NCBI GenBank assembly: GCA_004134985.1 | Contig: REGQ01000033.1 | Coordinates: 1 to 64,000, forward strand | Source: Paenibacillaceae bacterium | GTDB taxonomy: Bacteria > Bacillota > Bacilli > Paenibacillales > Paenibacillaceae | DNA length: 64,000 nt | Direction: 5' to 3' | Part shown: positions 56,567 through 64,000 of the stretch, one piece after another | Layout: each line of letters begins with the position of its first letter | How positions within the stretch are numbered: position 1 is the stretch's first letter | Notes under the pieces: generated by a model | Told to the model about the DNA's origin: nothing | What the model saw: only the letters and a program-made list of their open reading frames with translations | Database searches by the model: none | Made by a program: the position numbers and the translations under genes

Positions 56567-58195
56567 ATGATACCTCGTTATCTGGTTGATTTCGATATAA
56601 ACACATTGCCTGTTGTAGTAAAGGATGTTATTGTCATCGGGGCCGGCATAGCCGGCCTTTTTACAGCGATCAAAGCAAGTGACAACAACGCTGTACTGAT
56701 GATTACCAAGAAATCATTAATGGACAGCAATACCCGTTATGCGCAAGGCGGCATAGCCGCTGTTATTTCAGCCGATGATTCCCCGGCTTATCACAGGCAG
56801 GATACATTGATTGCCGGAGCAGGATTGTGCAAGCATGAAGCAGTTGATGTGCTTGTGCATGAAGGTCCAAGCGGAGTAAGTGATTTGGTTCACATGGGGA
56901 CACAGTTTGACCAGGAAGACGGAGAGTATGCTTTGACGAAAGAAGGCGCGCACAGCCAACGGCGAATTTTGCATGCCAATGGAGATGCAACCGGGTATGA
57001 AATTGTCCGTGCGCTTTCAGAGAAAGCCATATCCCATTCAGGCATTGAAGTGTGGGATGATCATTTTGTCATAGATCTGTTAATTGAAGATGGTATTTGC
57101 TGTGGTGCGCTGGTACAGAAGCAGGATGGCCAGCGTCTTGTTGTCCGTGGAAAGGCGATCGTACTATGTACAGGCGGCGCAGGACAATTGTATCGTTATA
57201 CGACCAACCCTGACGTAGCGACAGGCGATGGAATCGCGATGGCATATCGGGCGGGCGCTTTGGTGCAAGATGTGGAGTTCGTCCAATTCCACCCGACATC
57301 GCTTTGCTATCCGGGAGCGCCTCGGTTTCTCATCTCAGAGGCTGTACGGGGAGAAGGAGCTGTGCTGCGTAATATTAAAGGTGAGCGCTTTATGGAGCGT
57401 TACCATGAACAGCTCGAACTTGCCCCGCGCGATGTTGTGGCCAGGGCGATCGTCAGCGAGATGGAAGCGACGAATTCCACCTTTGTTTTTATCGATGTAA
57501 CACATGAATCCGCGGAAATGGTCAAGCACCGCTTCCCGAATATTTATGAGTTCTGCTTGAATTACGGATTGGATATGACAACGGACTGGATACCGGTAGC
57601 TCCAGCCGCGCATTATATGATGGGCGGAGTGAAAACGGACTTAAACGGGGAAACGAATATCAAAGGCTTGTTTGCTTGCGGGGAAGTATCTTCGACTGGC
57701 GTACACGGCGCCAATCGTCTGGCAAGCAATTCATTATCTGAAGCGATTGTATATGGCCGACGCATTGTTGACCGTATCAATGAGATGGAGCATTTTCCGG
57801 AGCTTCACCTGCAAACAAAAGGCGAGCAGGACAATGATATGAAGCGAAGTGTCACACCGATCCAGGCTGTTGTTGAAAAACGGCTTAAATTACAGAAGAT
57901 TATGGTTCGCTACGCCGGATTGCGTCGAGATGCCAACGGGTTAATGAAAGGCATCGAAGAATTGAAGCGCCAGCTCTCCATTTACCAGACTGTATTGACG
58001 AAACGTGAAGAGTTTGAATTCGCCAATTTGCTTACTTGCGCCTTGCTGACCGCACAGGCCGCGCTGGAACGCGAGGAAAGCCGTGGCGCGCATTATCGAG
58101 AGGACTTCCCTGAGCGCGACGATCTGGTATGGCGCAAGCATACCGTGCTGCACAGAGAATATGGAGTAACAGAGGAGCGTATACGCGATGTTTGA
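56567..58195 (+). CDS. nadB: L-aspartate oxidase NadB
   Basis: A 542-residue flavoenzyme that oxidises L-aspartate to iminoaspartate, the substrate of NadA. The FAD-binding IVIGAGIAGLFTAIKA is near residue 28. NTRYAQGGIAAVISADD, EFVQFHPTSLCYPGAPRFLI, RGEGAVLRN and FACGEVSSTGVHGANRLASN identify the fumarate reductase/aspartate oxidase family. ATG 56567 fits GGGGGAAA; TTG 56549 overlaps that site. It overlaps nadC by eight bases. Confidence 0.94.
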   Translation: MIPRYLVDFDINTLPVVVKDVIVIGAGIAGLFTAIKASDNNAVLMITKKSLMDSNTRYAQGGIAAVISADDSPAYHRQDTLIAGAGLCKHEAVDVLVHEGPSGVSDLVHMGTQFDQEDGEYALTKEGAHSQRRILHANGDATGYEIVRALSEKAISHSGIEVWDDHFVIDLLIEDGICCGALVQKQDGQRLVVRGKAIVLCTGGAGQLYRYTTNPDVATGDGIAMAYRAGALVQDVEFVQFHPTSLCYPGAPRFLISEAVRGEGAVLRNIKGERFMERYHEQLELAPRDVVARAIVSEMEATNSTFVFIDVTHESAEMVKHRFPNIYEFCLNYGLDMTTDWIPVAPAAHYMMGGVKTDLNGETNIKGLFACGEVSSTGVHGANRLASNSLSEAIVYGRRIVDRINEMEHFPELHLQTKGEQDNDMKRSVTPIQAVVEKRLKLQKIMVRYAGLRRDANGLMKGIEELKRQLSIYQTVLTKREEFEFANLLTCALLTAQAALEREESRGAHYREDFPERDDLVWRKHTVLHREYGVTEERIRDV

Positions 58196-59069
58196 ATTGG
58201 ATGGCTACAATGAACAATTAAGAAAACAAATCCGGGACTGGCTGGCAGAGGACATTGGAGCAGGCGATATTACGACAAGCTCAACCACTCCGCCCAACCA
58301 GCTTTCCACCGCAATTATCCATGTCAAGGAAAGCGGCATTATCGCTGGCCTCCCTATTGCGCGGCTTGTATTCGAAATTGTTGATCCGACGCTTGCTTTC
58401 CATGCCCTGGTGCAGGACGGCATGTTCGCCCCGGCAGGTACAGTATTGGCGGAAGTGAAGGGAAGCGCCCATAGCTTGCTTATTGGCGAGCGGCTTGCGC
58501 TTAATCTGCTTCAGCGTTTATCCGGCATTGCCACTAAAACGCACACCTACGTGCAGCGGCTTGAAGGGCGAAATGTACGCTTGACGGATACCCGGAAGAC
58601 GACGCCGGGCCATCGGATGCTGGAGAAGTATGCTGTACGGGTAGGTGGAGGCTACAACCACCGCTACGGATTATATGATGCGGTCATGATCAAGGATAAC
58701 CATATTAAAGCTGCAGGCGGCATTCAGCTTGCCATCGAAGCTTCGCGCGCGCGTATTCCCCACACGATGAAAATTGAAGTGGAGACGGAATCGCTGGCGC
58801 AGGTCGAGGAAGCACTCCAGGCTGGGGCGGACATCATTATGCTCGACAATATGGATACCGTGATGATGACAGAGGCGGTTAAGCTGATTCGCGGGCGGTC
58901 TCCTCATGTCACCATTGAAGCTTCGGGCGGAGTGCGGCTGGATACCTTGCAATCGATTGCCGATTGCGGCATCGATGTTATTTCGGTGGGGGCGCTTACC
59001 TATTCATTCGAAGCGCTGGATATCAGTCTGGATCTGGACAGTAAGAAAAAGGGGGAGGACCTGTCTTGA
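58188..59069 (+). CDS. nadC: Nicotinate-nucleotide pyrophosphorylase (carboxylating) NadC
   Basis: A 293-residue enzyme converting quinolinate and PRPP to nicotinate mononucleotide. [16 protein letters not shown] near residue 19, [36 protein letters not shown] near 125, [18 protein letters not shown] near 152 and [13 protein letters not shown] are conserved phosphate- and quinolinate-binding segments. ATG within the end of nadB; the stop overlaps coaX by four bases (TTGA). Confidence 0.95.
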   Translation: MFELDGYNEQLRKQIRDWLAEDIGAGDITTSSTTPPNQLSTAIIHVKESGIIAGLPIARLVFEIVDPTLAFHALVQDGMFAPAGTVLAEVKGSAHSLLIGERLALNLLQRLSGIATKTHTYVQRLEGRNVRLTDTRKTTPGHRMLEKYAVRVGGGYNHRYGLYDAVMIKDNHIKAAGGIQLAIEASRARIPHTMKIEVETESLAQVEEALQAGADIIMLDNMDTVMMTEAVKLIRGRSPHVTIEASGGVRLDTLQSIADCGIDVISVGALTYSFEALDISLDLDSKKKGEDLS

Positions 59070-59833
59070 TTCTGGTTATTGATGTCGGCAACACGAATAT
59101 TGTACTTGGCATTTACCAAGGCAAGGAACTGCTTCATCACTGGCGGCTGGGCACCAATCGCTCGGCAACGGTTGATGAGTATGGCATTATGATTCACAAT
59201 TTATTTCAAATGGCAGGGTTGGGAATGAAGCGGATCGATGGCGTTATTATTTCGTCTGTTGTGCCTCCCCTCATTCCCATTCTCGAACGTCTGTCCAAAA
59301 GATATATTCATAAAACGCCTTTAATCGTCGGTCCTGGCACGAAGACCGGTCTTAACATTCGTTATGAAAATCCCCGTGAAGTGGGCGCGGACCGCATTGT
59401 CAATTCCATTGCCGGAATTGAGAAGTACGGCACCCCGCTTATTGTCGTCGATTTCGGTACAGCAACGACCGTTGATTATATTGATGAAGCGGGCAACTAC
59501 TTGGGGGGCGCAATTATGCCCGGCATTGGCATTTCCACAGAAGCTTTGTATCAGCGGGCTGCCAAGCTTCCCCGCATTGAGCTTGCCAAACCGCGAAGTG
59601 TAATCGGCCGCAACCCGACAACCTCGATGCAAGCAGGTATTATTTTCGGCAATGCCAGTCAAGTCGATGGGATCGTAAGACGTATTTATAAGGAATTCGG
59701 GACGAAGCCGCGGGTAATCGCCACAGGTGGACTGGCTAATCTAATTGCCAGCGAATCTGAAACTATTGAACTGGTTGATTCGTTACTTACTTTAGAAGGA
59801 CTGCGAATAATATATGAACGCAATGAAGGGTGA
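59066..59833 (+). CDS. coaX: Type III pantothenate kinase CoaX
   Basis: A 255-residue ASKHA-fold kinase that starts CoA synthesis. [20 protein letters not shown] (phosphate 1), the conserved [14 protein letters not shown] near residue 105, [20 protein letters not shown] near 128 and GLTSEALYQRA-like [19 protein letters not shown] follow family order. TTG start after AGGGGGAGG, overlapping nadC, so it is likely co-transcribed with the NAD genes. Confidence 0.95.
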   Translation: MILVIDVGNTNIVLGIYQGKELLHHWRLGTNRSATVDEYGIMIHNLFQMAGLGMKRIDGVIISSVVPPLIPILERLSKRYIHKTPLIVGPGTKTGLNIRYENPREVGADRIVNSIAGIEKYGTPLIVVDFGTATTVDYIDEAGNYLGGAIMPGIGISTEALYQRAAKLPRIELAKPRSVIGRNPTTSMQAGIIFGNASQVDGIVRRIYKEFGTKPRVIATGGLANLIASESETIELVDSLLTLEGLRIIYERNEG

Positions 59834-59849
59834 AGGAGGCGGTACAGAA

Positions 59850-60749
59850 ATGGATACGACGAAGGATCATTTGGTTCGCGGTACAGCGTGGAACGGCCGC
59901 TTGCGCGTATTTGCAGTGCGGACAACCGCATTGACTGAAGAACTGCGGACTCGTCATCAGACGCTGCCGACAGCGACAGCGGCATTTGGCAGGACGGCAG
60001 CAGCGGGCGCAATGATGGGCGCGATGCTCAAAGGGAATGAAAAATTGACGATCCAGGTCAGAGGAGACGGACCAATCGGCCAGATCGTCATTGACGCAAA
60101 TGCGAATGGCGAAGTGCGTGGCTATGTAGAGAACGCGCAGGTGCATCTGCCGAGCAATCAATACGGCAAGCTTGACGTTGCGGGCGCTGTGGGACGCAGC
60201 GGTCACATTCACATTATTAAGGATCTTGGAATGAAGGAGCCTTACCGGGGGAGCATTCCGATTATTTCAGGAGAATTGGGCGAGGATTTCACCTATTATT
60301 TTGCCACTTCAGAACAAACGCCATCAGCTGTAGGACTGGGTGTATTGGTTGATACCGACGGCTCTGTGATACAAGCCGGCGGTTTTATCGTTCAACTGCT
60401 GCCAGGATTACAGGATGAAGATATTACCCGTCTGGAGCATGCGCTTGCTGCAATGCCTCCAGTTACTGCATTGTTGGATCAGGGGGAATCTCCGGAGGAA
60501 CTGCTTCGTTTTGTCGTTGGCGACGATTTGCAGGTGCATGAAACGACGCCGATCGGATTTGCGTGCCACTGTTCTGATGAGCGGATAGAGAAAACGTTAA
60601 TTAGTATGGGTGAAGCTGAACTGACGAAAATTATTGCAGAGGATGGGCAAGCGCAAGTCGAGTGCCACTTCTGCAATGAGCGTTATTTATTTGACCGTGC
60701 CATGCTCGAGCAATTGCTGGATCAAGCCAAACTGAACAGTGCGAACTGA
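59850..60749 (+). CDS. hslO: Redox-regulated chaperone Hsp33 (HslO)
   Basis: A 299-residue holdase activated by oxidation. The N-terminal core has LVRGTAWNGRLRVFAVRTTA and VRGDGPIGQIVIDANANGEV. The C-terminal zinc site shows the redox cysteines CHC near residue 240 and CHFC near 273. ATG 59850 follows AAGGAGGCGG by about ten bases; an in-frame ATG at 59814 lies inside coaX without a ribosome site. Confidence 0.95.
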   Translation: MDTTKDHLVRGTAWNGRLRVFAVRTTALTEELRTRHQTLPTATAAFGRTAAAGAMMGAMLKGNEKLTIQVRGDGPIGQIVIDANANGEVRGYVENAQVHLPSNQYGKLDVAGAVGRSGHIHIIKDLGMKEPYRGSIPIISGELGEDFTYYFATSEQTPSAVGLGVLVDTDGSVIQAGGFIVQLLPGLQDEDITRLEHALAAMPPVTALLDQGESPEELLRFVVGDDLQVHETTPIGFACHCSDERIEKTLISMGEAELTKIIAEDGQAQVECHFCNERYLFDRAMLEQLLDQAKLNSAN

Positions 60750-60763
60750 GCGGGGAAGCCAAG

Positions 60764-61750
60764 ATGAACAGAAACAAACTATTGAAAGGACTGATTTATC
60801 TTCAAGCCATTTGCATGATTATTCTGACGGGTGTAGTGGTGGTGAAAGTCATTCCTTTTGACGGGGCTAACAAGCCCGATCCAGGCATGCCGATGGGAAT
60901 TGAAAATGGCGATGGCGGGAGTGAACCCGCTAAGGGCGGCAAACAGGGGCTCAACAGCACGCTGTTAGCGGCAACGGTAGGTTCAAGTCAGATAACGGAG
61001 CAGCAGCTGCAGACTAAGCTAAACGGGCAATATCGGGATCAGGTTCTTCATGTGCTGATGACCCGTCTTGCTGTGGAGTTGGAAGCGACTGCGCAACATC
61101 TAAGTATATCTCCGGAAGAAATTGAAGATGAGCTGCTGCGTGTGATGGAAGGATATGAGGATAGCTCAGCCTATTATCGAGCGATGCGGGAACAGCTTGG
61201 ACTGTCTGAAGCTGAGGTTAGAGCAGATACTGAATATCGTTTGCTGCTTGAGAAAATCGCGATCTGGAACATTGCTGTTACAGAGGATGAGATTCAAGGC
61301 TATATAGACAGCCATTCCGAACAGTTCGAGCCCCGAACACAGCTTAGACTCTCCTGGATTTTGACCGAATCATGGGAGTTGGCCAATCGCGCTTTGAGTG
61401 AGCTTTCTGATGGCAGATCGTTCTATGACACGGCAGTGAAGTATTCAATCGATGACTTTACCGCGGAGAGCGGCGGAGATCTGGGACTGATTGAAGCGGA
61501 TGACCCGTTTGTTGACGCCGAGGTGTTGGATAAAGCTGAGGAATTGACGGTTGGGGATATTTTCGGCCCGCTGCGAACGGAAAGCGGTTATGCAGTTATT
61601 CAACTGAATGAGCGTCGGGTGTCTTCACATCTCAGTCAAGCCAAGCTCCATGAGAGGGTCCGCAAGCATCTGGCGCTATCTTCTGCCAAGCCCCTCTATG
61701 AAGTGGAGCAGGATTTGCTAAATAAATATAATGCCACCATTTATCCCTAA
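60764..61750 (+). CDS. YacD-like membrane-anchored peptidyl-prolyl isomerase
   Basis: 328 residues, in the position of B. subtilis yacD (PrsA paralogue). An N-terminal signal anchor ([20 protein letters not shown], about 11-30) lacks a lipobox. A SurA-like helical region follows ([20 protein letters not shown]), then a PPIC-like domain at about 195-290 ([48 protein letters not shown]). The usual first His of the parvulin site (LRHIL-type) reads LRLSWIL, so isomerase activity is uncertain. Likely an extracytoplasmic folding factor. Confidence 0.85.
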   Translation: MNRNKLLKGLIYLQAICMIILTGVVVVKVIPFDGANKPDPGMPMGIENGDGGSEPAKGGKQGLNSTLLAATVGSSQITEQQLQTKLNGQYRDQVLHVLMTRLAVELEATAQHLSISPEEIEDELLRVMEGYEDSSAYYRAMREQLGLSEAEVRADTEYRLLLEKIAIWNIAVTEDEIQGYIDSHSEQFEPRTQLRLSWILTESWELANRALSELSDGRSFYDTAVKYSIDDFTAESGGDLGLIEADDPFVDAEVLDKAEELTVGDIFGPLRTESGYAVIQLNERRVSSHLSQAKLHERVRKHLALSSAKPLYEVEQDLLNKYNATIYP

Positions 61751-61765
61751 ATTCTGTCTCATCTA

Positions 61766-61795
61766 TTGACAATTGGGCGTATGGATTGTTAATAT
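61766..61795 (+). promoter_or_regulatory. Candidate sigma-A promoter of cysK
   Basis: TTGACA (61766-61771), 18 bases, TAATAT (61790-61795); start codon about 54 bases downstream. No S-box or clear CymR site was recognised. Confidence 0.55.
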
Positions 61796-61848
61796 GGAGA
61801 CGGGCTAAACCAACTGAAATAGTCGGAAATGAGGAGGCCATTCGAAGC

Positions 61849-62787
61849 ATGGCAAAAATTGTACAGAATGTAACCGAGTTAATTGGCGACACGCCGCTTG
61901 TCCGTTTAAACCGTATCGTTCCTGAAGGCAGTGCGGAAATTTATGTGAAACTGGAGTACCAAAATCCGGGTTCAAGCGTTAAAGACCGTATCGCAATTAG
62001 TATGATCGAAGTGGCAGAACAAGAAGGGCTTATCAAACCTGGCGATACAATCGTTGAACCAACCAGTGGAAATACAGGAATCGGGCTGGCTCTGGTCGCG
62101 GCTGCCAAAGGTTACCGCGCCATTCTGGTTATGCCGGAAACGATGAGTATTGAGCGCCGCAATCTGCTCCGCGCTTATGGTGCTGAAATCGTATTGACTC
62201 CGGGCTCTGAAGGCATGAACGGTTCTGTTCGCAAAGCCGAGGAGATTCAACAAGAGAATCCGTCGTACTTTATGCCGCAACAATTCAAAAACCTTGCTAA
62301 TGTTAAAATTCACCGTGAGACAACAGGTCCGGAAATCGTCGAAGCGATCAATTCTCTTGATGGCAAATTAGACGCGTTTGTTGCTGGTATTGGAACAGGC
62401 GGAACAATTACTGGTGCTGGTGAAGTGTTGAAGAAGAATTTCCCTGAAATTAAAAACTATGCGGTTGAGCCGGCGGGATCACCATTGCTGTCTGGCGGCA
62501 AACCAGGTCCTCATAAAATTCAAGGCATTGGAGCTAACTTTGTTCCAGATATCCTGAATCGTGAAATATATGATGAAATTATTACCGTTGAAAATGAGGA
62601 AGCATTCGAGTATGCCCGTCGCGTAGCGAAGGAAGAAGGCATTCTGGTTGGTATTTCCTCAGGCGCAGCGATTTATGCAGCGCTGAAAGTAGCCAAAGAA
62701 TTGGGAGCAGGCAAGCGTGTTATTGCCATTGTTCCAAGTAATGGCGAGCGCTACCTGAGCACACCGCTGTTCAATTTCGAAAATTAA
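61849..62787 (+). CDS. cysK: Cysteine synthase A (O-acetylserine sulfhydrylase)
   Basis: A 312-residue PLP enzyme that forms cysteine from O-acetylserine and sulfide. The PLP lysine lies in [14 protein letters not shown] near residue 45, the substrate loop [18 protein letters not shown] near 71, and the phosphate cradle [17 protein letters not shown] near 180. [16 protein letters not shown] precedes the end. ATG 61849 after GAGGAGGCC; upstream codons in frame overlap the promoter. In B. subtilis CysK also acts with CymR to sense cysteine. Confidence 0.96.
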   Translation: MAKIVQNVTELIGDTPLVRLNRIVPEGSAEIYVKLEYQNPGSSVKDRIAISMIEVAEQEGLIKPGDTIVEPTSGNTGIGLALVAAAKGYRAILVMPETMSIERRNLLRAYGAEIVLTPGSEGMNGSVRKAEEIQQENPSYFMPQQFKNLANVKIHRETTGPEIVEAINSLDGKLDAFVAGIGTGGTITGAGEVLKKNFPEIKNYAVEPAGSPLLSGGKPGPHKIQGIGANFVPDILNREIYDEIITVENEEAFEYARRVAKEEGILVGISSGAAIYAALKVAKELGAGKRVIAIVPSNGERYLSTPLFNFEN

Positions 62788-62800
62788 GCATTGTTTAGTG

Positions 62801-62838
62801 CCCTCCCGGAGTAAAATCCGCGGGGGGTTCTTTTCTTT
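62801..62838 (+). terminator. Terminator after cysK
   Basis: CCCTCCCGGA and TCCGCGGGGGG arms over GTAAAA, followed by TTCTTTTC. Confidence 0.75.
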
Positions 62839-62903
62839 TGGCGGACGTTTGTTTAGAATGTAGTAAAGAATTATTGCCTGTATCCAGGCAGGGAGGGCTG
62901 AGT

Positions 62904-64000
62904 GTGGGAATCACTCCTTATGAGCAGTGGCAAAGATGGCATAAGACAGGGGTATATACCACCATGCCGTTACTTAGTAAACAACCGCTCGGCTTGTCTG
63001 ACAACCGAATCGCTGTGTGGACGGGAGCGTGGGAACATGCCTTTCCCCATGCCATCATTCTGGAGAGCGGCAAGCAGGGCAGATACACTTATTTAGGGCT
63101 TCGTCCTACTTCGGTCATTCGTGGCAAAGGACTCGAGGCTGTAGTGTCGGATGATGCCGCCAGCCTGGGCAGGCAGCAGCAGATGAGCGGGAAGCCGCTG
63201 GAAGTCGTGAGACGCTGGATGGAGCCTTACAAAGCGCCGCGCTTGCCTGACGGGCCGAAATGGACAGGGGGCTGCGCAGGCTTTTGGGGCTATGATGTAG
63301 CGCGCTACATTGAGCAGCTGCCGCAGCTGGCAGAGGATGATCTGGGGTTGCCGGATTACTTGTTCATGCGATTCGATGAACTATGGATCATTGATCATCA
63401 AGAGGGAGAACTGTACTGCGCCGTCTCACGGCATGTGGATGCGACTACGGGTGAAGAGGAGCTGCACAGTCTGTACGAGAGCGCGGTTGCCCAGGCCGAG
63501 CAAATGACCGATCTATGGAGCCGTCTGGTGGAGGAGGATGCCAGCGAAGCTTCGATTGCGAGTCAGCGGCGCAGACAGGATCTGCTTGAGGGCGGCCGTC
63601 TGGATATTGATATCGAGGCGCTGGATGGGGTTTCCTCGCCATTCTCCAAACACGAATTCATGGCGGCAGTACGTCGTATTCAGAGCTATATTGCCGCCGG
63701 CGATCTGTTTCAGGCTAACTTGTCGCTCCGGCAAACCCGAGAGCTGGCATCAAGCCCGGAGGAAGTGTATGAATGGCTGAGACTTGTCAATCCTTCCCCT
63801 TACATGGGATTTCTGCGCTGCCCGGATTTCCAACTGGTGTCCGGCTCTCCGGAATTGCTGGTTGAATTGCAGGATGGCCGCTTGAGCGGGCGCCCGATTG
63901 CTGGCACCAGACGCCGGGGCAGAACGGATGAAGAGGAACAGCGCATGATTAAGGAGCTTCAAACGAACGAGAAGGAACGGGCCGAGCATATTATGCTCGT
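62904..64000 (+). CDS. pabB: Aminodeoxychorismate synthase component I, partial
   Basis: 365 codons are visible and the gene continues past the window. It belongs to the anthranilate/aminodeoxychorismate synthase component I family. The N-terminal domain has AFPHAIILESGKQGRYTYLG and WTGGCAGFWGYDVARYIEQL. The chorismate-binding domain begins with SKHEFMAAVRRIQSYIAAGD and FQANLSLRQT, then LVSGSPELLVELQDGRLSGR-PIAGTRRRG. GTG 62904 follows GGGAGGG by about seven bases. Position after cysK matches B. subtilis pabB, which favours folate over tryptophan synthesis; trpE is the alternative. Confidence 0.88.
   Translation, partial: MGITPYEQWQRWHKTGVYTTMPLLSKQPLGLSDNRIAVWTGAWEHAFPHAIILESGKQGRYTYLGLRPTSVIRGKGLEAVVSDDAASLGRQQQMSGKPLEVVRRWMEPYKAPRLPDGPKWTGGCAGFWGYDVARYIEQLPQLAEDDLGLPDYLFMRFDELWIIDHQEGELYCAVSRHVDATTGEEELHSLYESAVAQAEQMTDLWSRLVEEDASEASIASQRRRQDLLEGGRLDIDIEALDGVSSPFSKHEFMAAVRRIQSYIAAGDLFQANLSLRQTRELASSPEEVYEWLRLVNPSPYMGFLRCPDFQLVSGSPELLVELQDGRLSGRPIAGTRRRGRTDEEEQRMIKELQTNEKERAEHIML

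Overview
The window looks like chromosomal DNA of an endospore-forming, low-to-mid GC Bacillota. It is most likely a Paenibacillus or a close relative (inference from gene order, the S-layer homology protein and the extra genes). Gene order follows the origin-proximal segment of Bacillus subtilis from csfB (gin) to pabB almost gene for gene, nearly all on the + strand. I therefore used synteny together with motifs to name genes. Many starts are TTG or GTG; where the ribosome binding site decides the start I chose it and say so.

Layout. 1-580: 3' end of a 5S rRNA, the rRNA operon terminator, a T/G-rich degenerate repeat and an array of short palindromes about 50 bp apart. 580-9120: a minus-strand membrane protein, gin, a PLP decarboxylase, tmk, darA, yaaR, holB, ricT, yabA, trmN6, rsmI. 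9120-11880: abrB (minus strand, zinc-ribbon variant), a region of Spo0A boxes, a divergent HD phosphohydrolase, tatD. 11880-18050: a c-di-AMP (ydaO-type) riboswitch ahead of a G5/3D cell-wall protein, then rnmV, rsmA, yabG, veg, sspF, ispE. 18050-27060: purR, ridA, spoVG, glmU, ctc (rplY), pth, fin, mfd. 27040-36100: a PrsA-like lipoprotein, a very large S-layer-anchored PHP metallohydrolase broken by a frameshift, spoVT. 36100-43040: a SpoVB/YabM-type flippase, a second copy of the palindrome array, yabN, hup, rqcP, yabP, yabQ, divIC, yabR. 43040-46090: an inserted ABC transporter (TrpXYZ-like). 46090-55230: spoIIE, yabS, yabT, tilS, hpt, ftsH. 55230-64000: inserted nadABC, then coaX, hslO, a YacD-like foldase, cysK, and the 5' part of pabB, which runs off the window.

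How it works together. Housekeeping functions (replication, translation quality control, tRNA and rRNA modification, NAD and CoA cofactors, cysteine) are interleaved with sporulation genes. The promoters mirror this. I can see sigma-A (abrB, veg, yabR, nadA and others), sigma-H (spoVG), a Spo0A-type sigma-A promoter with a 21-bp spacer (spoIIE), sigma-F (gin), sigma-G (sspF, spoVT) and possibly sigma-K (yabG). Two c-di-AMP elements occur: the DarA receptor and the ydaO riboswitch. Compared with B. subtilis, yazA, metS, prs and the tRNA genes after yabR are absent from their usual slots. hup, the transporter, nadABC, the HD protein and the S-layer protein are additions. No IS element, prophage, CRISPR-Cas or tRNA gene was seen. 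The least explained items are the two palindromic arrays and the broken S-layer hydrolase.
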